This document shows, in pieces, positions 13,001 through 25,000 of a stretch of DNA of 64,000 nt. A model generated the notes under the pieces. The model saw nothing but the letters and a program-made list of their open reading frames with translations. It was not told where the DNA came from and searched no databases. The stretch covers positions 17,128,532 through 17,192,531 of the forward strand of contig NC_049990.1 in assembly GCF_000003815.2 (NCBI RefSeq), read 5' to 3'. The translations under genes and the position numbers were made by a program. The DNA is from Branchiostoma floridae (lineage: Eukaryota > Chordata > Leptocardii > Amphioxiformes > Branchiostomatidae). Every line of letters begins with the position of its first letter. Position 1 is the first letter of the stretch.

Positions 13001-16000
13001 TTTTCTGAAAACAAGGTAAAGTTGGGGGTATGAAACGGTTCTCGTCTGAATTCCCTGTTGGGCTACAAGTGTCTAAGTCAAGGTAATAACCATGTTTACC
13101 GTACATTTACATACTTGAGAGGACTTTTGTTTGGTATTTATTACAAATAATAAAAAAAGAACAGCTTACAACACATGTGATCCAGGATGGAAAATGAACC
13201 CTACCAAAAAATCATAAGGTAGAATGTAAAATAGATTTAATAGCATTGAATAAATAAAGTGTAATCATAATTATGCCTTTTTGTTACCTTATTTTGTTTC
13301 TCCTGCTCTTTTTCTTCCGCCATTTCAAGGCGCTCCTTTGGAGAGAGGCTCAGGTCTTCTTCAAGATCAGATACGGGCTTCTCATCAACCGCATCTGCAT
13401 CTGTCTCTTCAAGCAGAGAACCGACGGACTCCAACAGAGCTGCAGGAGAACAGAAGCAACTGTTATCAAAGTAATGAACACACAAAACCAAGGGACTCCA
13501 CCAGAGCTGTTAATAAAACAAAAGCAAGTGTTATCAAAGTAATGAACACACAAAACCAAAGGACTCCACCAGAGCTGCAGTAGAACAAATTAGATAATTA
13601 CCCCTATTACAATTTTATATCAAACATATTAAAAAGTCACTTAGGGACAATCGCTGATACTGATATGACTAAAATATAGTTTATTACGTGCTTCATAAAT
13701 TCTTACAGCTGACAAATTCAATATTAATCAATTTTTTCGTTCTCAACCTTAAGTGTGAGGAAACACATTTTGGGCATATTCTGGATAAACAAATAAAGCT
13801 AAGAAAGTACATTACAAGAAGCATATTGCAAGTGACTTATGAACCTGCCATTGTACTTACATCCTCCCACGGACTGGACTGTGGACGGGTCAGACATGTC
13901 CAGTTTGTCCAGTTTGCTGGTGATGGACTTCAGAACACCTACAGCTATGTCCTATGGGAAAGCAAAAATGTGATTTAATTTTTGCCAATGGTTCATAAGC
14001 GCAAGGTCTGAACACTTTTGTTGCTCAACCAGCAATCAGATTATGCAAACATGTTGGGCAGTTTTCTACTAATGAAAAACAGATCACATGCATTTGCGAT
14101 GAAAAATAGCTTGATAAGACATTTGAAAAATGGAATGTTGAATGCTTAGTACATTCAAGCATCCGAAAATGATGAACTGCCATTTATACGATCGATGTGC
14201 CAAACCGGCAAAGCTGTAGATTGAAGAGGGACGTAATCATCATCATCGTAGTAGACAAGCACATATAGATTAATCAGAAACAGAGAAGACATGATTAGTC
14301 ATAGTAGAAGGTGAGGGGTCGAACAGTTCGGTTTTGTAAAGATTCAATCAGAAACCGATACCTTATCCTCCTGTGGAATGCCCGGACATGACTTAATGAC
14401 AAGCGATGATAACTCAGAGATCATCTGCACTTGTTGCGGCGTCTGGGCCCGATCCATTTCAGACGCCAACGTTTTAATTACCTTCCTGCACATCTACATT
14501 GTACAACAATGGATAACAAGGTTAAAAACCTTAAAGTTTGTTCCTTATCCTGGTGCAAACCCCGTTGATCATCCTCAAGTTTCTATGAGAAAAAAAAAAG
14601 ACTTCCTCAATGTTTCCAAATGCTTTAACATTTTCAACTGACGGACAAAAATTGCTTACCTGTGCCTTTTCTTCAGCAGCTGATGTTGGTTCCTCCGACA
14701 CAACAGAATCATCAGAGACATCTGCATTCTTCTCATTAACGAATGATAAATTTTCATAATTAAGTAGGTCGTTAAGAGCAAAGTTGCATTAAAGGCGGAG
14801 AGGTTTTGTCATTGATGTTCACACACCACATATTTAAAAAGTTTGGTATAAATCAAGAATTAGAAATTTGTATGTACTGTAAGCCTATTGGTAGCAAAAC
14901 ATGATTTTTTTCTCTGAAGATAATTGCAGATGAAATTCATTCATTAGATGATAGGTACAAGAACATGATTTATGTCATAACTTACATCCTGCGGGTTTGC
15001 GGGGTCAGGTGCTGCAAAGATGCTCTCCAGACTGTTACCAAGACCCTATTGAACAGGAAAAATGGTCGTATGGTCAGAATATATTCTAACATTTCTGGAC
15101 AAGCATGGTACAGTGCAAACTTCTTTGATAACACACTCTAATATATTTTCAACAGACACAATAACTTTATTTTGTCCTTGGTCATTTGTAGTACAATTTG
15201 TACCCTCTCGTTTCTCCTGAATCCATTTGTGGTTACTTGTTGTCCTTTATGTTTCTATCCACTGTCTACCGAGGTAGCAACCGCTAAGCTATAAGTATGA
15301 CTTCGAAAATACCTTACATAGTACATTTCTTACCTCTGTCACTGAACTTTGTTTCAACGTTCATCGACAGAGATAAGAAATGTACTATGTAAAGTATTTT
15401 CTAAGTTTTGTTCCCTCTCAAATGTAAACACCAAGCATCATTGTGAAGTCATAAAGTCATAGAATATACAGATCCAATTTTGGTTGCTCCATCCAATGAA
15501 AAGGGGGCCTTGTTTACCCCCCCCCCCCCCCAAAAAAAGATCAGCTGCGCACCTGGCCTTGTGTTGCTCTGTCATCCACCGGCGGCCTCCTGCTAGTCTG
15601 CTTGGTTTCTGCACAGCATAAACGGATTCCGATGTTTTATTCAATAACTAACGACTCCTTTCTTTTGTAAATGGTACCAAAGCATAAAAGTATATTTTTC
15701 TTGATATTACATTTAAATGCAAGAGCAAGTTTATTTTCATCTATTACGAAACCTTTGAGCCCAATTGGTCTAATCTTCCAAAGTTCACAACATTTCTAAA
15801 ATACAGACATTTAAAAGTGCAACACTATAATCAAGACTATCAACAATCAGAGTATTGACAATAAAAGCACAGTGTCTGCCTACTTTTTAAAGATCAATTG
15901 ATAAACATATTTCTCATGAAATCCTTGATCTGTGAAAAGATTATCATTATGGGACCACGTACGAATTTATAACAGCAAGTAAATATACACTTCAATATCT

Positions 16001-19000
16001 TTCACTAGACACATTGATGCTTATTAAAACACCAATGCACCTTGTAAAAGTTTCCAGTTTTTTTGTTAAACAGATAAGCTCTACCTTTGGCTTCTGATCC
16101 TAGTTGTACTTGAGTTGGTGGTCTGGTGGACAAGACTGTGGTCATGTCACTTGTCTGCTTAGTTGTAGCAGGGGATGCCGTTGTGATGGCTGTTGAGAAA
16201 AATCAAGTTTAATGATGTAACTATTGCTACATACATTACAATTGCCATCACATCAACAAGTTTCTTCGTGACTGATATCACAATGGAACAATTGTTGATA
16301 AAAATTGTCCATTACTTAATTATGGCTTCCTCAATCCTATTATTCTATTATGTCAAACACAAGAGAACCTACCGTCTTCAGATGATCCTCCTTCCCTTAC
16401 AGCTTCCTGTGCATGTTGCGCAGTCAAAGTTGCTGGTTCGGTGGAAAGGAGGGTGGTCATATGACCTGTCTGCTTGGTTGTAGCAGCGGGTGCAGGCGTT
16501 GTGGCGGGTGTGCCAGCTGACAGAGAAAAGAACAGTTAACAGACTTCACATTGACAAAAATCTTTTAATATGAAAAGAACAGCACTGAAAGTTAGTTGTA
16601 AGTTTTGTGCGTCTGGATTCTGGACTAAATCCCACATTTTATTTTCCACAGGCATCCATGGAATAAATATATATGGAATCGACTAAATTTCCCATTGCTA
16701 TTTTGTTTGTTTGTTTGTTTTCCATAACATGTAAACCGACGTTAGGCATGAGACAATAGTTCTGTGTGGTATTGGTACAAACTGCGTTAGACCAGACTGT
16801 GAGGTTTGATTCAGTCACACCAGAAGGACCCCATGAATCTTTTCTATAAGTGTGGTAGGTTTTTAAACACGCTCAAGTTGTGGCTCTCCTCAAACACAGG
16901 GCCTATGGTATTACGTCCCAGTAAGAGGACTTAAACATCAAAAATCAACACCAACAAGTGACCTAGGTAACATACTCCGTGACGTATTTATGGTTTCCAC
17001 CGCATCAGTTGCAACATTATATAAGGCCGGAACCGCATGGCATGTTCCACAATACCGGTAATTTACCAGGGGGATTTCTGAAATTATTTTTTTCGATATA
17101 AAAACGGCCACCGCGAAAAAAAAACGTGAATAATCGGGCAACTGCGTGCAAACGACATGCCAAACTATATAGGTATACATACGAATGTATGTATATGGGT
17201 ACATAGAGATACAGATGCGAACGCTCATCACATCGTACAAAAACAATACTCTGTCGTCGGAGGTTACCCTTCGTCACAGAGTAACAACTTACCTGTCACC
17301 GCCACTATCACTGCTGCCTCACTCTGTGACCTCCAACCGACTGAAGAGAACAGGGCTGTCACACTGATGACGTAATCAGACTCCGGTTCCAGACCAACCA
17401 CCAGAAACGACGTCTCGTCTGTGCTCTGATTGACAGCTGTCATCGTGTTCAGGCTGGAAACCACGACACGGTATCCCTCAAGGTCAAGGTCAGGATCATG
17501 GGATGGAGACCACGTGACCTTGAACCCTTCAGCCGTGATGTCAGTTACTGCCAGGTCCATAGGCGGATCCGCAGCTGCAAGAAAATGAATTAATACATAA
17601 GACAGATGTTGAGAAATATCCTCAGACCACGTAACGTCTTGTTAGCGTAACGGCTTGGGTATTCTTCCCAGAACCCAGAGGTCCTGGGTGCGAGTTGCCA
17701 GACATGCCACCGTACCCTAGACACAATGGATAACAACCCACTTCCCCCGTGGCCTCAAAAAGGCTATAGGACTTCCTTCTCAATAAGGGGTTAAGTCAGT
17801 GCATCCCACATGTGATTAAAGCCTAAGATGATAAAGAAAATCTAATTCACAGACAGAAATGTTTTGTGACTTTAAATACAGAAAATCCTAATGCTACAAC
17901 ATGGGTTTGAAAAAAGACCTGTACATATGCATCTTAGGTTATAGAGCTTAAGAATACTGAACATAATGTTGATGTGTGGTAGAGCAGAACAATGATATTG
18001 TCACACACCATACCTTTATCACAAAGCTGTGTTTTCCATCCATCCTGACAACCAGTCGGGCAAACACCTGACGTCGGGTCACAGTCCCCTCCAAGACAGT
18101 GGCCGCACACTTAGAAACAAAGAACAATGTGACATTACCAAGACAATGATAGGCAATGCTTCCCCAGCTACAAATTTTCATTTCAACTGTAGCAGTTAAA
18201 TTTTCGATACCTATATTTTAAAACCTTTCCTACCAAAGCTGGTAGCAACTCTGGGTTGACAAAGGGATTGAATAGACCCATCGCAAAATGTAGTTCTATG
18301 AAAGTAAATAACCTCTACTAGAGAATAACAAGTTTTTTAATCACGTACTGTATCGTTTATCTCCCTTCACTCAAGCTAGGAAGTATCAGACTGACAGAGT
18401 GTAGACCTAAGTGAAAAAGTTATCTTGATCCAATTACTGAAGATCCATTCCACTGGTCTTGTTACTGTGTATTGTCAGTATTTACAGGTTCATTTCAAAG
18501 GGGAAACTCGCCACCCCACCCCACACCCCCTCCAGGGCGTTTCCACCCAAGCACACACCCCCCCCCCCCCTGTTTGGTTCCCCATTAATGTCGATCCCCA
18601 GATCCAAATATACGTCCTGGTTGTCTAAAAACAGGCACATTCTCCTAGATCAACAAACACAATGAACAGTGCTGCTTAAAGACTGTAACCCTTTCCAATA
18701 GCGTGCATGCCGGGTGGGGGGAAACAGTCGGGATTTGAACTCGCAGCTTATTGGTCCAGTGACAGGGCCGATGACCACCAAACTATGCACGCTACATCAC
18801 CTAGACCCTCTAAAAACCTGTTGTATAATCTGTAATGTGACTATGTGTAACATGGAGAAGTTCATAATGTACTGATAACTACAGTGTGTCATGAGGTTCA
18901 AGCAAAGCGTTACCAGTGCACGTTGTGCCGTTGCCGGTAAACCCCTCCAAACAGACACAGTGGTACGTGCCTGGCTGGTTCACGCAGTAGGCGTTCTCAG

Positions 19001-22000
19001 GACACGGGTGCTCACCGGAGCATTCATCCACATCTATCAAGAGGAAGCAAAGAGAAGGGCAGACAGATCGGTGTCAGGTTTCCTGGTCTCCCCTCAATGG
19101 CTTATCGTTTTTCAAAATTTTAAAGCAATATGAACGATTATTGACAATCTATTCTTCCATGATGACGACATATTATGTATTTTTGTATCATGTCAAATGT
19201 GATATTTACATTATAGTCTGTATTTTTTGTACATTTATCATCACAATAATATTCATTACAGTGATCAATGGAGCTGCTGAGTGTATTTTCAATCTCTCTC
19301 ATGACACACAAATAATGTTAGACATTGTCACCTTTACAGCCGCCTGCTCCCATCTGGAAGCCTGGGAAACACTTGCAGTCAAAGGTTCCAATCAAGTTGA
19401 TACATTCAGCATTACGTCCACAGATTCCGGGGCTCACTTCACACTCGTTTACATCTGGGTGAACATTGTAATCAAAACGTGTGTAAACAGTTACAACGTT
19501 TCCTTCCTGTGTTACTCTTTCCATCTTGTACTTGAAGTCAACTTTTTCAGTCGATCCTGTCACTGTGAATTTTTATCTGACTAACACTCTCATCACCATG
19601 ATCTTTACACTCAGATATATCCTAAGTATGATCCATTCACAACTATTTTACAACTTTACAACTATAGATATTATCTGACCATGCTGCATGTACATGTAGG
19701 CTGTCCAATATTGACCTGCTCATAAGTGCCAAACCACATATCAAAACCCTACTTGACTAATATATCCTATTTTAACATCTGCAACATAAAATCTGCAACA
19801 TATAAGCAACTTCATGGTTAAGGTACAGAGGAATAAGTCAATGACCTTAAAGGTTGATTTTGCAAAAAACTATTACGTGATGTCAGAAAAAGAAAATCTA
19901 AACACCTATTCAGGCTGTCCTTCTCTTATCAAATCAATCAACAACTTCATAACAACGTTAAAGATGTAATACCTGAACATCCTCCACTAACGAGACCGTC
20001 CCCTGTATATCCGGGGCTGCAGGTACAAGTTGCATTTAGGGCAGGGGCGGGGTTATCCGTACAGATGGCTTGGGCATCGCACGGATTCGACAGACAGGCA
20101 TCCATGTCTGAATAGCAACACCAAACAGTATTTAGATGTATTGGTATCACTCAGAAAATGTGCAAGGCTTTATTGGCTTATATGTGCATATCATACCTGC
20201 ACATCCAGTTCCACTAAGAATACCATCTCCTGTATATCCGGGGCTGCAGGTACAAGTTGCATCTAGGGCAGGGGCGGGGTTATCCGTACAGTTCAAGGCG
20301 TGGGCATCACACGGATTGGCCAGGCAGGCATCCGTGTCTGAACGTGGCAATAACAAAAAACAACTGAATGAATATTGAACAATATCAAAGAAACATGAAA
20401 AAACAGTACTGTAGCTCTAATGAATCTGAAAAAAAATTAAATGGCAAAACTGTGCTCTTTCGCATAGATAAAACGCATTGAAAAGATTTTTCTGAACTCG
20501 AGGTTGTCAGAAAGAGAAAAAAACTTCCGCAGCGCGCGGCATTGCAACTTCGCTTACACAAAACCACACAGATCAATTTAGATCACAGAACCGGCTTACA
20601 TTCAACGCGTATGGATATCCGGAAGTAACGCTCGCGCCCAAACACAATTTTCACCAATAACACTTCACATCCTATGCTTTCCTGCTATGTTAGTATTTAA
20701 TTTAAATGTCATTTCGCAGCAGATTTTGAGAAATGTGAACTCAAACCCAGACCCTCGAAAAGCTTCTGTCCCATTTTTTTCTCACGTACTACTACGGACC
20801 CCGTTCGCGAAAAAACTGGTACATATACAGTAAAACAAGAATTATAATTCCATTTCATTAATTTGGAGAGCATGATACGTTGTAGTAATTCATTGTAATA
20901 AACAATACAATGTACGGGGAAAATGCCCCCTAAACCCACCTTCACAGCCATGACCATCCTCCAATAATGAGAAGCCCTGTTTGCAGATGCACCTGTGACT
21001 GCTCTGAGTGTGGACACATGCATGGGCACACCCACCGTTTCCTGTTGCACATTCATTATTGCCTATAGAGAGTACCAAACACAGTTAAGGTATACATTGA
21101 GACATTGCATGAAACGCTGAAAAATAAGAGATGGTACATGATGCATGGAGTAAATCACATGTCATGATATATGTATACTTGTGAATCCAATACACATTTT
21201 GCTCTTCTTTCTATATAACATATATTAGTATCTCCAGAGAGGTTCAAATAGATACCGTAACTCGTACTATGGCGTCAAAGAGGAATTGTGTAATCAACAA
21301 TTACTTTTGGATTAAATTTTTAATGTCACGTTGTATGACAAAAGCACAAGATGAAGAGAAAAACTGTGGGGAGATAGGAGTCGTGTGGCAAAAAAAACAA
21401 CTTTTATCCCAAAGTTATTTTGAAACCACATTACTGTAACAACAAACCTCCACCACCTCAATTAAATTCCTGTCAAACGAGACGGATGTATTTTTTGAAA
21501 GATGGTCATATTAAGTCTTGTAGGTTTGTATTGAAACTGCACTGACCCGTTTAGTGTCAAACTTTGAAATTAATTAAAGGGAATAAATCTTGAAGAGGTT
21601 GACGCATCGCCATGATAGCTTAAGTAAACTTTCATATGGTTAAATATCAGTAATGCAAATTAGAATCTAATTTGCATGATTGATGAGGAAATATATACGC
21701 ACGCTCTGTTTCATTAGATGACTTTTGCAACATGTGACAATTGTAAATAAGAAAGAGCAGAAAATATATAGATAAATATTATACAAAGACCATTGTGGTA
21801 AATACGGGATTTTCTTACTTGTGGCATTTGGAAGTTATATACATGTGAACATCATTGAATAGTAATTAAAAATGAGGACCTCATTTGAATAAATTATCTA
21901 AAAATGCAATCAAACTCTTCTTTCTTAACATAGATTGTGTGCGTCTGTTATTTGGGTTAAGGACGTGATCAACTAATATGATCTATGCAAATGAGGATCT

Positions 22001-25000
22001 TATTTGCATACTTAATGACATTCAAATACAATGAATGCACCGTTTGTAAAGGTTAGAATGATTTGGCAAAGGTATGTGGTCGTGCAACTCTAGTTCTATA
22101 TGTAGAGTAGATTGCTAGTCAGTAGTGCAAAACACCTACCTGCTGAGCCTGCACACACGGTGTACACAATCCTGTCTCCATCCCCGTTTCCATCAAAGGC
22201 TGTGTCTGTCCGATACAGACTCTCCTGACTCTCGTTTATCCCACGTTGGCAGTAGTCAGGATTACACTTGCGAAAGCCGAAACTCCTGCCTTCTGTAGCG
22301 CCAGCTGAGAAAGCCATGTTCGCCACCTCAGCTACAGGGAAGTTCAGGTGCCAACAGCGGAACACGTTGTTGATGTAAGGGTCGGAACCATACTTACTCA
22401 CGCAACTGGAGACACAACAACATTTTTAAAGATATCTCAAAAATTGGTCACACTTGAATGATCTTATTACAAACGATATTGAAAACTAAAAACATACCAT
22501 TGATTCCCATTGGCGTTGTAAAAGCCTACAAAGCTAACTTCCTTTGTACAATTGACTGTAAAACTGGGTACAAATGTCTATAAACTCTACTCTACTTAGC
22601 TCTTGTTGTTTTCTTCGACCGGAAAACCCAAAAACGTGTGAATGCCTGATCATATAATCTGTTCATTTTCCAATAAGTTCAACATCCGGTGCACCGTTGT
22701 TTTTTTTCAGGTCCGAGTTTTCTGGACCGGTCCAATAAGAAAAAAAATGGTTTTTGTACAGGGAAAGGAAAAAATGCCGGAAAAGGAATATATACCGGGA
22801 AAACTTACGCCAGGGCCCCCAGAGACGCCGATGAAGGAGGCTAAAATATTTGCTCCTATAGAAGCTTCACCTCAGTCCAGATCACAAGACAGAATTACTC
22901 TCAGCGTGCACTATGACTGTTTTACATGTCACAGAACCTACCGGATCGGGCCGTAGTAGTAGCTGTCACTCCTATCCTCGACTGCCCAGTTTTCCCCACA
23001 GCCTGTCGGCCTCAGGCCGTACCCAGCACAGAGGTTCTGGTAGTCCCTGCACCAGTTCTCAGTGGCAGACAGGCCGTCAGCCGGCAGCCTCGCCTCCATG
23101 GCGAAGAAGTCGACTCCATTATACCGCTGGATTGCAGTACGGAGGACCTCAAAGGAATGGTTATCTGATGACAAAATGGAACTTCGTTATGAGCAACGCC
23201 ATTGATGACCATGATGATAAATTGAGTTACTATACTTTTACCATCGTTTATTATTTTTTATCATTCGTTATTTCAGGCACTACAGGCCATATCAGTACAT
23301 AGAATTAAAAACCAGTATAATATATCATACAGAGTGGGTACAGCCGGTGGGATACAATATGATGATGCTAAAAATATATACAATATGAAAGCATTACCGC
23401 TTGTAGACAAGATCAACATAGTGTTGCCTGTAGTTACAGAGATTGAACATGTCGGAATGAATTTTAAGCTTAATGATACCATTGTTCGAGTTGAAGAGGC
23501 GAGTCACATATGAGAGAGTTAATTTCCTTCTACGGGCATCATGGGTGTCTACCCTCATTAACACAAACATTAGGCTGGCACTCTCGTATCTTCCATATGT
23601 AAACAAGATTTTGAAGGCGTTATTGTAAGCCGTTCGTACTTTGCGAATAGTACCCAGAGTGTATTGTGTCCACAGCTGAGCGCAATACATAGAAGACCAA
23701 TACGCATTGAATAAGGTACGCTTAACTTCAGTAGAGGCGAAGTTGAATTTGCGGACCAGGGTCCGACCGTCAGGGAAAAATTGTCAACAGACTCCAGTAT
23801 TCCATGAGTAGTCCATGTCTGATTTTGTAACTTCTGTACAACTTTTGAAATTTTGTGATAAACACTGCTGAACTATTGATGCAAATATGCACATCAAAAA
23901 TTGTGCCCAAACCTTACGAATGTGCAGTGTTTTTTCTAAAAATATTTTTGATTGATGATATTGTGCTACTTGCATGTACATCAGAAAAACCCAAAATGCG
24001 CCAAAAAGCACCTAAGGAAAAGTAAAGAAAATGATATTTGTCCACAATTATTACAAAATGATATCAGAAATCTTATCCCAAAATTTAACAAGTTATACAG
24101 AAGTTACAAATGTCAGACATTCTCATGGACAACTTTAGTCTGTTGAAAATTCAAGAAAAGAATTGATACTGATACTGATTATATTGTAACAGTTGCTGCA
24201 TTTTCAAATGCAACATGACAAGTCCGTATGCTTGTGGGTAACAGTCAGCAACCTGGGAGTGTGTATTGTTGAATGTGTATTCGGAAATTTGGGGATAGTA
24301 CCAGTTTACCACCTGACCTACACCGCGAGTGGAAGTACCTGTGGTTCTCACTGCTAATGCTGTAAACAGAGTTGTCCTTCCAATTACAAGCAATGCAATA
24401 AATAAAATAAATGAATAACTAAAAATAATACAGAATTAAAATAATGCGGAGAAAAAACACCTCGACCCAAACACGTACTGCACCTAACACGATCATCCTG
24501 TCAATAGTGGGAAAATGTGCACTATTGACAGGATCACCCCGTCAACGGTGCTTATTGTTCCACTATTGACAGGATGAAGCTGTCAATAGATCGTTTTGTT
24601 CCTGACTATTGACAGGATAATCAATGACAAAGCTCACCCCTAACAATGGTTAAAGACTACTATCTTAATACCACCAAGGACGCTGTATGATGTCATTGGT
24701 ACAACATAAACCCCATCAATAACGGTATATTAAAAATGAGAGCTTATGAGAAAGACACGAAGAGACCCACGTGAAGAAAGGATATGTGTGAGTTAGCCAT
24801 TAAGTAATGAAATTTGAAATATTAATGACGAAGCTCACTCCTAACAATGGTTAAAAACTACCATCTTAATATCACCAAGGACGTTTTGTTAAGTCCTTGA
24901 TACTACATAATCGCCATTATATAACGATCGCTGCAAATTGTAACCACGCCACACGCAACATCCTAAGTTGTTCTAGCCATCACGTTTGTAGAGCCACATC

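Noticed and set aside
24196-24362. Minus-strand frame with an AG acceptor and a [13 protein letters not shown]-like peptide, as a possible exon 2 of the polycystin-like gene
   Set aside because: The acceptor phase fits exon 1, but no good donor gives the phase needed for the next exon, and exon 1 joins directly to 23164 in frame. It could be a rare cassette exon; not listed.
24480-24625. CRISPR-like spaced repeats
   Set aside because: Spacing is irregular, repeats alternate in orientation, and the host is a eukaryote.
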